From the NCBI RefSeq assembly GCF_030272615.1, contig NC_081412.1, positions 673,145,823 to 673,209,822 on the forward strand: DNA of 64,000 bases. Reading direction: 5' to 3'. This DNA is from Cryptomeria japonica. Taxonomy: Eukaryota > Streptophyta > Pinopsida > Cupressales > Cupressaceae. The notes beneath the pieces were generated by a model. That model was not told the origin of the DNA. It ran no database searches and was given only the letters and a program-made list of their open reading frames with translations. Both the position numbers and the translations under genes were made by a program. Positions 10,030 through 20,966 of this stretch are shown in pieces (position 1 is the first letter of the stretch; the number at the start of each line of letters is the position of its first letter).

Positions 10030-11460
10030 AATGGTGTGTGTTAGCATATAATGTCAGAACTTCTGAGATGCAAAGACCACTGTTAGGCAAGCCTTCTCAA
10101 TGAATGTATAGTTGAGTTCATAGCCATTCAATGTCCGACTGATGTAGTATATAGCTTGTTCCTTTCCTTGTTGATCTTCTTGTGCCAAAAGTGCCCCTAG
10201 TGATATATCTGTTGTTGAGATATATAGTATAAGAGGCTTTCCTACAACTAGTGGTACTAGAACTGGTGGATTCATCAGGTACTGTTTAATTTGGTAAAAA
10301 GTTTCTGCACACTTGGCCTCCCATCTGAACGGTACATTTTTGTGTAGCAAATGGTTAAATGGCAGACTTTTATCTGCTAGTTGAGCGATGAATCGTCTGA
10401 TTGATTGAAGTCGTCCTTATAAAGGTCTGAGTTGACTGATATTCTTTGGTGGTGGCATGTCCATAATAGCTTGTACCTTTACTGGATCAACTTCAATACC
10501 TTTAGCTGAGACTATGTAGCCCAGTAACTTGCCTGATGTAACCCTAAAGACACATTTCTTAGGGCTGAGTCGTACTTGGAATTTCTGCAATCAATCAAAG
10601 ATCTTCGTTAGGATGTCGAGATGTTCAGCTCTGGTGAAGGATTTAGCTAGTAAATCATCCACATAGTCTACCATAAATGTGTGCATCATATCATGGAATA
10701 TTGTTGTCATTGCTCTTCGATAAGTGGCTCCTGCATTCTTTAAGCCAAAAGGCATAACATTCCAACAGTACGTTCCCCAAGGACAGGTGAATGCTGTTTT
10801 GTCTTGATCTTCAGGAGCTATTTTGATTTGATTATAGCCTGAGAAACCATCCATTAGTGAGAGAATTGCATGGCCTGCTGTGAGATCTACAATTATATCG
10901 ATACTGGGCAGAGGAAAATCATCTTTTGGACAAGCTTTGTTGACGTCCCTGAAGTCAGTGCATATTCTAATACTACCATCTGGTTTTGATACTAGAACGA
11001 TGTTGGAAATCCATTCTGCATAGTCAATGGGTCGGATGAATCCGACATCTAGTAGTTTCTTCAGTTCAGTTTTAACCATGAGTGCCACCTGTGGATTCAT
11101 CTTTCGTAGCTTTTGCTTGACTAGCTTGACTCCTGTAGAGATGGACAAGTGATGCATGATTAAGTGTGGGTCCACTCTAGGCATATCAGCATATGACCAA
11201 GCAAAGTTAATTTGTTGTCCTTTAAAGAAGATGATGAATGCCGATCTTTCTTCCTCTGTTAGAGATTCTGCAAGATGTATGTTTCTGGCTGCTTCTGTGG
11301 TACCGATGTTGATTGATTGAGTGGGCTCAATCAATATGGGTGATCGTTCATGAAAATTTTCAAGAAGAGTGTCAAGTCTCCTATCGTTAGGTGCCTTAAA
11401 AAGGTTTTCACCTTCAAATGCATCCTTTATTTTTACTTTTTTGGGATCTAGAGCTGCCAT
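10030..11460 (-). pseudogene. Tat reverse transcriptase and first RNase H
   Basis: RT motifs appear in order: FIRPIDYAEWISNIVLVSKPDGSIRICTDFRDVNKACPKDDFPLPSID region, LMDGFSGYNQI, AFTCPWGTYCWNVMPFGLKNAGATYRRAM region, and the catalytic YVDD near 10660 (intact). A TGA at 10591-10593 cuts the palm/thumb. The connection and RNase H follow (LHKNVPFRWEAKCAETF, LYISTTDISLGALLAQED). These copy the RNA into DNA and remove the RNA strand. The Asp following STT fits the usual RNase H catalytic site. Confidence 0.9.
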
Positions 11461-12879
11461 TGACTGGTTGTTAGCATCAGATCCTTTATTTGAGGTATTT
11501 TTGCGACTGAGAGACTTGGCACTCCCTGATTGATAGACATCATTATTTTGTTCACTGGTAGAGCCTGTTTCTGGATTTATGGTACATAGGTAATGGATAA
11601 TAGATTCATCATCTGGGAAAATGGGTATATCATGGGTTTCAGGTTCATTCTAGTTGATGAGGTCAGGAAAGACAAGTGGTAAAGAATCATTGGGTGGATC
11701 AAGTTCTGCTACCGTAAGTGTTAGGATAGAGTTTTCATCGTGATGGGTCTTGGTTTTAGAGTAGCCCAGGGTTTCATCGAGGTCTTCGATGGTATTATCT
11801 TCCACATAGACTTGTTCATAATGTTTCTGTTCACTTTCCTTAGCGTCATAGATATTTTGTGGTCCAAATTCAAGAGGTCTATCTTCTGCATTATGTTCTT
11901 CTTGAGAAATGGATATGGAATCAGTATCATCTGGGATATTTGTAGTAGCATCGGAGTAGGTACCCCATTCATATTCATTGGAATCTGTCTCATAGGCATC
12001 ATCCCAGATTCTATCTATGCTACAAACAGGTATGTTGTATGGTGAAAACAAATCTTTGATGATGGATACTATTTTGATATTTTGTGTTGATTCTGTATCC
12101 GATCCATCTTCCACTTGCTGGATTTGTTCATAGACTGTGCTTCTTCGAGGAGGAATAATGGTATCTGGAGATGACAGGATTTGTTCTTGACACATTGGTG
12201 TTTGAATATGGGCTACAGCTACAAACAGGGCCTTCTTATGACTTAGAAGTTTTTCCTGATGTAACTTCTGATCTTGACGCTCTCGTGCCTTGCGGATTGT
12301 TTCTGCTAATTCAAAGAGTGCTTCCTGCCAGGATTCTTCTTTGTACTTCTTCTTTTCCTTCCATTGAGGTTTTGCAGTTGTGTGTGGTGGTCATTTTAAT
12401 AGGAATGTGAGTTTAAAACCTAATCCTGCTTTATTTCTACTAGGTTGTGAAGGAAGATCTATAGGTTCTGTGACTCCTTCCTTGTGCTTCCCAATAGGTC
12501 TTTTACCACCATATCCCATTTGCTTCATGATTAAGTAGCCTTTTTCATACAGATGCATTGGTAGAACAAGGTCTAGAGCGGCTGCTCTATTATCCTCTTC
12601 TTCATCTTTGTATAACTAGCTAAGAACATCCTTGTCTTCTGATTCATGTGCTAGAGTACCCAATTGGATGAAGGTACCATCAAATTTAGTGATGGGCTGA
12701 GTAGCCAGTTGTGTTGATGTAGTAGGTAAACCATGTGATCTAGGTGATGTTGGCAATTTGGCCAAACATAAAGGCTCCAGAGAATATTCCTCCATGCCCT
12801 GGTCTTTGATTTGCATTTTCTGCTTGAAGTCTCCCCATAAGGAGTTAGGCTTTGCTGTTTGTAGACCTGATGTCAAGGA

Positions 12880-13842
12880 TCACTGCTTTTCTCTATTATG
12901 AGGAACTAAACTATCTTGGGCTGCCCCCATTGTGTTGCAATGCTGGAATGGATTATGATATGCTGATATGGAGATTTCTTGTCCATCATAAGGGAACTTG
13001 ACACACTGGTGATAGGTAGAAGGCACTACTTGCATTTCATGTATCCAGGGTCATCCTAACAAGATATTGTAGGTGAGATCAATATCTAAGACCTGACATA
13101 TAGTATCCTTTTGTACTGATCCTACTTGAATAGGTAATATCACTATTCCTTTAGAGGACCTTTCCTCATCATCATATTCTTTTATGATAATCTTTTTGCA
13201 AGGATCAATAGATTCTTCTGAGAAGCCTAATGCATGGATAAGCTTTAAAGTACATATATTAAGTCCGGCTCCTCTATCTATTAAGACTCTTTTTACTCAG
13301 TGTTTGCAAACAATGACTTCAATATGGAGAGGAGTATTATGCAAATGACTCAATGAAGTATTATCATGTTCTGAGAAGGTGAGGTTATGAGGTTCTATCA
13401 TATGGGCGACCATGGTTTGAAATCTGTCTGTATCCAAATTTTGAGGTACATTTGTTTCCAATAGTGCTTGCTCCAATATGTCTTTGTGCTTCGGTGATAG
13501 TTTTAATAATTCTAGGATAGATATCTGAGCTGGAGTCTTGCGTAGTTGGTTAACCAAGTCATATTGGAGTTTTGGTGTGACAGTTGTAGGTACAATATGG
13601 CCTTTCAAGACATATTTCTGAGTTCGGGTTGTTACATTGATAGATTCATGATCATGCCGATCTCGAATGGTTATGACATTCACTTGATGGTCTTCAGCTG
13701 ATATGTGGTTGATTGTGTTGTTGTAGATGTGATTAATACAAGCTCTGTGTGTATCATCTGAAGTTGATGTGCCATCTTTGTTGTAATTTGGGAGTGGATT
13801 TTTGAAGGCTCCATGATCACTATTTGTTTTGAGACCATCCAC
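12880..13842 (-). pseudogene. Tat aspartic protease region
   Basis: After the segment YVLKGHIVPTTVTPKL and a stop at 13297, the frame reads VKRVLIDRGAGLNI, matching the catalytic region where Tat proteases usually have DGGA or DSGA. Here the residue after Asp is Arg, probably another point change. The downstream YNILLG then meets a TGA before PWIHEMQVVPSTYHQ. The enzyme would cut the polyprotein. Loss of function is likely from both stops and the active-site change. Confidence 0.8.
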
Positions 13843-13854
13843 TGTTAAGTCACC

Positions 13855-15306
13855 TCAATCAATCATGTCCTGTACTATGTGTTTTAATCTCATGCACTCG
13901 TTTGTTCTATGACCCTTGTTGCGATGGAAATCACAATAATGTGAATCATTCCACCAAGGTGGTTTGATTGGGGGTTCATAATTGTTGATTGGAGGCAAAG
14001 AAAGAATCTTGTTTGCCAAAAGTTCTCGGAATGCGGATTCTAATGATTGTCCCAATGGTGTGAAGATACGCTTTTGGAAATTGTTCACGTTGTTGTGTGA
14101 ATTGTTGTTAGGCCCTGGATTCATTTTTTTGCTTTGATTATCGTTGGCGTTGTTTGTGTTGAGTTGTCCTTGAGCATTGTTTGGTGCATATGTGTTAGCA
14201 CTGGGAGTAGCATTTTTAAGATTTTTCGGATTTTGAGGATTGCCGGATAATGTAAGCACTGGTTGCTTAGATTTGGGATCATATAGTTCATTGTTGCCTT
14301 CATTTTTGTTTCGAGTCCAAAATCAAGATTTGTCAAGGTTGGCGTTGTTTTGATTATTGTAATTTGATGAGTTGGTTCCTTCCTTGTAGAACTTGAGTGT
14401 TCCCTTTTTGACACAAGCTTCCTCTACTTGAATGCCATTTTCAATTAATTTGGCGAAAGATGGTATGCATTGAAGTTTGAGTCTGTAACTCATTTCGGCA
14501 TTTAAGTTATCGATGAAGATTTCCATTTTCTCCTTTTCAGGAATATCTCAAGGATATCGTGATACCATGCGTCGCTAACGTTGAAGAAATATCATGAATG
14601 TTTCATTGTTCTTTTGTTTGGTATTGCAGACATTTAGCATGGTTATGGCATGTTGGATGTTGTAGGAATAGTGGGTTATGAATTTGTTAACCAATTCATC
14701 AAATGATCTGACAAGTGGTGTAATCTTGGATAACCATTCTATTGTTTGTCCTCCCAGGCTTCTTGGGAATAACCTCATCAGATAAGTGTCATCATGAGAA
14801 AATTCAAGACTCATGGTGCAAAATTCGCGAACATGATCCCGAGGATCACTTTTCCCATCATATTTATCAAATTTGGGAACATCTGAGTTTAGAGGAAAAG
14901 GTACCATGTTTAATCTTCTGTCAAATGGATAAGGACAGATTTCATTTGTAGAGTACCGCACTGTTGTCCCTTGTTGCATATCTTGTATTTGTCTTTGCAA
15001 TATTTGCATTTGTTGAGTAAGAGCAACCAAGGGCGCATTATCTTGTCGAGGGATGAATTCTTCCCTCGTATTTGTTCTTAACTGAAAAGGTGTGGTAAAC
15101 GGTATGTGTTGTTCTGGAGTTTCGAGCTCAGGTATACGCATTTCTGGTATGTGTTGTTCTGGAATGCGAGCTTCTTCTTCTCTTTGTTGTTCATGATATG
15201 TATATTGTTGAGACCCGATTTGAAAGACATTTGCATTGAAATCTTCAGGAAGTTTAATGCCTTTACTCGTAACCATGAGCAGATACTTTTCTTTGTCATT
15301 TTCCAT
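13855..15306 (-). pseudogene. Tat Gag region
   Basis: The N-terminal part has a short internal repeat of IPEQHIPE-like peptides, then a Gln-rich coiled stretch. Next comes the retrotransposon Gag core (residues about 145-240: FPLNSDVPKFDKYDGKSDP, FPRSLGGQTIEWLSK, SFDELVNKFITHY). Further on lies an Asn-rich region and a CX2HX4HX4C knuckle (CDFHRNKGHRTNEC) near 13900. Stops at 14575, 14548 and 14323 break it. Gag would form the virus-like particle and bind the RNA. Confidence 0.88.
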
Positions 15307-16334
15307 AATTTTTTTTATGAGTTTTTGGAATGAAAGATTTTCTTGACATTCCTAAAGAATTGCGTCAGTAATTTCAGGCTCTTCTGAGTGTGGAATTTCA
15401 AAAGGGTTTGACAATCTGCGATTCATACTTGATTTGGCGTGTCTCGCTTTGTTGGTTCTTTTGAGAGCGAGTAACAGGCATTTTAGAAAAAACTTTCAGT
15501 GATGAAAGGGACAAAAGCCTCATTGATGTGTTGCTCGGGTGTTGGTGGTTCTGGTCAAGATGTGTTATACGTGATGCACTTGTCAGGCAAGAATGCTGGA
15601 TTGATATTTCCTCCGTGGTTTATCTTTTGATTAAAAACAGACTTTTGACAGTATGCTCTTGTCTTCAGGGGTTCTTTGTCAAATTCACTAGATTTGTTTT
15701 GGATATAACATTTGACGTGATGAAGAAATACCCGATGAGATTTGAAGAGTTGATGATTGATGTATAAAAACTTATTTCTCTTGATGAATTTGGCAAAACT
15801 AGGTTGTTGTTTCTTCAACGTGATGTTACGATAGAGGTTCTTTCTTCTCAGAATAAGGGGATTAGTCATGCATGAGTGATCAATGGTTTCCTTTGATTTG
15901 TTTGGATTTAGTTGATTCTTGTTTGAAAAACTTCAAATCTTACTTTATCTGAATGAAGGTTTAGATGTCCCTTCACGACAAAGTGTGTCAAATGATATGG
16001 ATAAAAGTTTCCTGATCTGGAAACTGGGTTTGACAATTTGAAAGTTCTAAACAAGTGTTTTGAGATAAAAATCTGTAAGATGGTAAAGGATTCTATTGAT
16101 ACTGATGATGAAAATTTTCTAGATTATGATAGGAGAGACATCCTCTATTGCATGATTCGTTTCGGATTCTGACAACTTTGTTTAACACAAATTTTGCTCA
16201 AGAAATAGGTTTATGGTTTGTTTTGTCACTCTGGTTTGATAAAAAATGATTTTTGATGAAAAAGTTTTCCAAAAGTGTTTTTGAAATTTCAAAATTTTTT
16301 CCGATTTTGCTCTCTATTTTTCTGTTTTGGATCA

Positions 16335-16860
16335 CGTGCTAGAATAGAGCCTACATGCGCTACTGAATTTACTAGATGCGCTAAAAGAATAAGCACACGT
16401 GCTAAGCTGCCCCTAGATATGTGCTAAAGTTTGGACTTTCAGAAAATTGTGGTCTAACAGTTGAAAAAGTTTATGCGCTATCCTGGGCTTTCTAAGTGTT
16501 AACTGTTCGACTGGATGCGCTAATGTTTGATTCCTACGCGCTAAGCTGTTGCTGCTACATGCTAAATTTCAGACTGTTGAAAATTGTTGTCAAATTTGTT
16601 AAAAAAGCTACGCGCTATACTGGGCCTGTCACGCGCTAACCTTTAGACTTTATGCGCTAATTGTTGGTTCCTACGTGCTAAAATGTTGCTTATACGCGCT
16701 AGAATATTGTTTGGATGCACTAAAGGACTTTGCATTGTTTTGCCTTGTGATGGAAACGCTACTGTTTTGAACCAACGCGCTAATTAGAGGTTTGGATGCG
16801 CTAACAGAGGTATTCCACGTGCTAAGATGTTGCTCTTATGCGCTAAACTGCACTGATTTT
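16335..16860 (-). repeat. ATGCGCTAA motif cluster 1 in the 5' leader
   Basis: About 20 words such as ATGCGCTAA, ACGCGCTAA and ACGTGCTAA recur every 20-30 bp with unrelated spacers. On the element's own strand they read TTAGCGCAT, opposite to the cluster at 3757-4215. Confidence 0.9.
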
Positions 16861-18508
16861 GTTCCCTTTGGTTGATTTTTGCGGATTTTGAATTTTGTTG
16901 TGAAATTTCAAGTGTGATGGATGATTTTTTGAAGTAATAAATGCAAGCATGGCACAAAAAGTACAACCATTTTTGTCTAATCTAACAAAAAGTGTATGTT
17001 CTGCAAGGATGTGTTCAAATCCCCAATGTTTTAACAGGTTCGGATACAAGTAATACACTTCAGAAAGACTTTTTAGTCAAGGGTCATAAATAACATCATA
17101 GCCCACTAGTCTCGATACTCCGTTAGCTCAAGCAGCCATGTCACCCCCTAGAGGGTGCCCGTTTTTTTGCCTTTTGCCAGAAATTAACTCAAAGTGAATT
17201 GCTTCACAATTGAGTAGTTATCTTGGGAGATATATGTTGAGTAATCTTGGGGGCGGATTCTTCTCCACCCTTGCACTATGATGTTACAAATGTCTAGTTA
17301 CTGACTCGGCTCAAAGTTTCTAATGCTAAGGTTCTTAATCAGGCTTCTTGTTTAGCCATCAGTGATAAACTCTCTCAGGAGGCTTCCCAACTTTTAGAAT
17401 AAAGGCTTTACGTATCGTAAAGATACTTGGGGAAGGCTAATCGTTGCACGTAACCGTTGAAAAGGACTTTCGTCACTTTTGATTATAGTGGGTTGGAATA
17501 CTTGGTGTCAAAGTTGTTCCCCACTTAAGCCGTTCCCTTCACACCGGCCAAAGAATGACTTTAAGATTTTTTCAACCCCTTGAGAAGGCAGGCCTACTAA
17601 AGGATGTAAATGCTTGAAGTACAGAAAGCTTAAGAGTGGTTTGGCTTTTTGGTCACCCAGTTATGGGGAGAGCATATACCTTCCACTTGCGAGACAAGGC
17701 AATCAAGTTGTTCTTTTTAACCTTCAAGACAATGATTTGCTAACTTCTATTTGGAGATGTTGCTCCAAAAAGCATGATGTTCTTTTTAACCCTTTATAGC
17801 AAAGTGTGTATTTCCAAAACTTTTGTAAAACAAGTCTGGTCAACAAAGTAAATTGTGATGTTTGGTCAACAAAATTTAAAGTCGATAGGGGAAAGTTTTC
17901 CCTCTTTGCCTTGCACAAAATGAAGATGAGGTTCTTTTACTTTGCAAAATGAAGTGAATCCTTTTAAACACCAAAGGATGGTGAGGTTCTTTTTTTAAAA
18001 ATTTTGTCAAAGTAAAGATTGTTGGTTCTTTTTAGAGCTTCCAAAAATGAAGTGTTTTTCCTAACTTGTAGGAATGAAAGGTTTGCTTTATTGTTCTTTT
18101 TACCATGCAATAAAGAAAGATGAATTTTCTTTTAAAACACCAAAAAGGAAGGCATGAAGTTCATTTTATGCATCCAAATGAAATGATGAGGTTTATTTTA
18201 ACTTTTGCAAAAAGGAGAGTGAGTTCTTTTTAACCAACTTTTGTTGAAAGAAAGTAAAAAAACAAACTTGAAGCTTCTAAACTAACTCCTTCCCCTACAC
18301 AAAAAATATTAGAACCTGCACACAGTCAGTGATCAAATGTTAGTGTGGGCTTACACAAGCCTAAATTTTGATCCTGGTTACAAATTTTACAATCCTGATC
18401 TTGAAATGCCCTAAAATTTGACTAAGTCTGAAATTTGGAAGATCTTCCAAAAACTAGATTTTGCATTACAACTCCTAGAGGTCTGAAACCCCTCTCAAAC
18501 ATCCTGAC

Positions 18509-18598
18509 AATATATATGGAATATAACTTAAAGTATAAGAAAGAGAAAAGAGAAGAGGAAATGTCACTTATACTTAAATGTTATATTCCATATATATT
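18509..18598. repeat. Long hairpin with 31-bp arms
   Basis: The left arm 18509-18539 starts AATATATATGGAATATAAC. The right arm 18567-18598 is its near-perfect reverse complement, with a small internal mismatch. The loop of 27 bp is purine-rich. It lies between the two ATGCGCTAA clusters. Confidence 0.85.
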
Positions 18599-18654
18599 AT
18601 GCCTCCCACAAGCCTAATATTTGACTCTGTCATAACATTTTGGCTCTGCCAACT

Positions 18655-19035
18655 CTATGCGCTAAGAAATGATGTCTATGCGCTAAGAAAAAGCACCTAC
18701 ACACTATTATGTGCCCCCAATGCACTAAGCTATTTTTCTGATGCGCTATTCTATTTTTCTCCCGCGTTGAGACCTACAGGAAAATATTAGTGGAAGTCAT
18801 GCACTAAAGAAAGGTCTTCACGCGCTAGAGTATAGTAAGCGGGATGCGCTAGACTATTAACCGGATGTGCTACTCTATTTTTCTCCCACGTTGATACCTA
18901 CAGGAAAACATTAGTGGGGTTATGCGCTAAAGAAAGGTCTTCACATGCTAGAGTATAGAGCCCACGCACTAAAAAGTGGACTAGATGTGCTACACTGTTT
19001 ACTTGATGCGCTAAACAGTGATTTGAACACGCTAA
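18655..19035 (-). repeat. ATGCGCTAA motif cluster 2, with an internal 123-bp duplication
   Basis: About 15 motif copies are present. A segment beginning CTATTTTTCTCCC occurs at 18751 and again at 18874, giving an imperfect tandem duplication with 123-bp period that carries several motif copies with it. This shows one way in which the cluster has grown. Confidence 0.85.
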
Positions 19036-19098
19036 TTCATTTTTTCCGCATGCCTGCAAAAGAGGTTAGTTTCAAAAACCGATATGATATTTGGGGTC

Positions 19099-19118
19099 GA
19101 GCCCCACGGTGGCTGCCA
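19099..19118 (-). other. Primer binding site of the full Tat element
   Basis: The minus strand reads TGGCAGCCACCGTGGGGCTC, four bases from LTR-C. It differs from the site at 1646-1665 at two positions in the TGGCGCC core, consistent with decay. Confidence 0.75.
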
Positions 19119-19122
19119 AAAA

Positions 19123-20604
19123 TGTATGCGGGAAAAGTGTGGTATGATAAAGCTTAAAATGTGAAAATATGATTAAATTACTAGTCCACACACATACACA
19201 GGACTTCTTGGTGTAAGCTATGGAGTAACGTAATATTACTCATCTTCCCAAGGAGGGTCCCATGGTTCTCTATCTCACAATGTCCCTCAAACCAACGTTT
19301 TTGCTCTTAGATTACTGAGCAAAATGGTTTAGGGATGGCAAATATGAGAACGAGAGATGCTTTGATAAATTTTAGTATGAAATGGATGCTAAGCTATGTA
19401 TGATCTTAGAAATGCAATAAACTAGATGATAAGATGACAAGGTTAGTATGAATACTATCCTAGCATACTATATTTAGTCTATGATTGAGCTAAAATGATA
19501 AAGAAATTACTCTAAACATGCATATTTAGTCTAATTCTGATCTAAAAGAGGCTAAATGATGAGCATAAAGATGATATGAAAGCTTGAAAGAATTTGAGCA
19601 TAAGTGTAATACTTCAAATTTGGAGGATTCTATCTATGAAAATGGAGGAATGGGAGCTCTATTTATAGTCAAAATAGGGCAATGGATGGTCAAGATTGAA
19701 TGGTTTAATCAAGGGTTGAATTTGAAAGTTGGGGATCCATGTTTGCAAATTGCACCAATGAAATGGTGACAAATGTCAACATAAGATTGGGTTAAAAAAG
19801 GGGTTGGAGACATTGAATGCCTGAGAAGACCTCATGGTTATCTAGAGGCTAAGGGTCAAGTCTAAGTTAGGATTACCCACTGGATTAGGAGTTAATCCAA
19901 GGATAAACCTTTGTGCAAATGATTAAGAGATAATCATGGTCAAAGCAATAAAGGCCTGATGAGACCCTTGGGTTGGGTAGAGGTTGAGTCAAAACAAATG
20001 TTTTAACCATGTAGAAGGGTTTGGGTTAACCATTAATGGTTATTGGAGACTTTGTGGATTAAGTGGTTGAAGGTTGGAAGCTTTCAAAGGTTATCAAAGA
20101 CTTTGAGACATTTAGTGGTTGAAGGTTGAAAGCCTTTAATGGTTATCAAAGACTTTGAGGTTTTGAGAAGTGACTTCCCTTTGCTTAGGGATCTGACAAA
20201 TTTTAGAGGAGGGGTTAGGTTAATTAGCAGCAATTAGAAGATTCTAGAAGGGATTAGAAAAGGGTTTGGGATTTTGTAAGTGGATGGGGGGATAATAGGA
20301 TTTAATTTATTTAAATGATTTAATTCAATTTGGTTGCAATTTGGGGAAATTAAATAAATTAGATTTATTCAATTTAGGATAACTATTTAATTAAATTTGA
20401 ATTTAATTAAAAGTGGCTAGGGGGATTTAATTGAATAAAATGATTTATTCATTAAATGGTATAGTGAATTTTATTTAAATAAATTGAGTAATTTACTTAA
20501 TAAAATAGAGGAATGCGGGTAATTTAATTAAATTGGATTTAATCAAATAGGAAAATGAACATAAAATATTCATTTAGGAATATGGTCATTTTTATACATC
20601 TACA
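19123..20604 (-). repeat. Tat LTR-C (5' LTR)
   Basis: It aligns along its full length with LTR-B, from TGTATG to TCTACA. It contains the TATA box at 19659-19667. To its right the sequence changes abruptly to element Y, giving the right-hand insertion boundary at 20604/20605. Confidence 0.92.
19659..19667 (-). promoter_or_regulatory. TATA box of Tat LTR-C
   Basis: The minus strand reads TATAAATAG in the 5' LTR, so it would drive the genomic RNA toward gag-pol. Confidence 0.5.
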
Positions 20605-20966
20605 ATCTCTATACTGGTAGAACAAAGTAATCCTCCACTGATAGGAGATTATTCATCCAACTGAGAAGTAACCCTTTGGGGGTATTGCAGCAAGTTGAAA
20701 ATCATGCAGATTACCCTCGGTCGATGGTGAGAAGATAGATTTCTTCTTTACCAGCAGATGTGTTAATTTTTCACTTAACCGACAAGCATTTAATGTGGTT
20801 GGTAAGAGAAATGTCATTATAAATCATCAAATTTCCCTCATTTTTGATTCACCAAGCATTCAAATTAGCAAAGAGAGTGAAAAAGAGCAAAGGTTTTCAA
20901 GTCGAAGGTGTGAAGTGATCTTTTCAAGCATTCAGAATATTTTTAGGCAGCTAAAGGTATTTTTCA

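Larger units (their letters stand above)
8044..15306 (-). pseudogene. Tat gag-pol polyprotein, single frame with many stops
   Basis: All recognisable domains, from Gag at 15306 down to the integrase C-terminus at 8044, lie in one reading frame of about 2420 codons. No frameshift is needed; only in-frame stops interrupt it (for example TAG 14575-14577, TGA 14548-14550, TGA 14323-14325, TGA 13297-13299, TGA 10591-10593). The start ATG at 15306 follows a long leader full of stops. A wide acidic linker of unknown function lies between protease and RT (about 12600-11460), as seen in large Tat elements. A single precursor cut by its own protease is the expected mode of expression. This copy cannot make it. 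Confidence 0.9.
15307..19098 (-). other. Tat 5' leader (long, non-coding)
   Basis: Nearly 3.8 kb separates the Gag start from the primer binding site. No convincing ORF is present. It holds two ATGCGCTAA clusters, a stretch with repeated TTCTTTTTAAC words (about 17700-18240), and a long hairpin (18509-18598). Tat/Ogre elements can carry an extra sense ORF here; none is seen in this copy. Confidence 0.75.
1670..20604 (-). mobile_element. Ty3/gypsy retrotransposon of the Tat lineage (Retand/Grande/Ogre-like)
   Basis: A pair of LTRs of about 1.48 kb (LTR-B and LTR-C) brackets a 16 kb internal region. In element order (minus strand) it holds a primer binding site, a long 5' leader, single-frame gag-PR-RT-RNH-aRNH-IN, an antisense ORF on the opposite strand, a polypurine tract and the 3' LTR. 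Lineage evidence: the second, archaeal-type RNase H after RT-RNH, a CX2HX4HX4C Gag knuckle, the large size, and an antisense ORF between pol and the 3' LTR, as described for Tat elements. The LTRs differ by a few percent by eye, so the insertion is moderately old. All genes carry stops. Confidence 0.9.
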
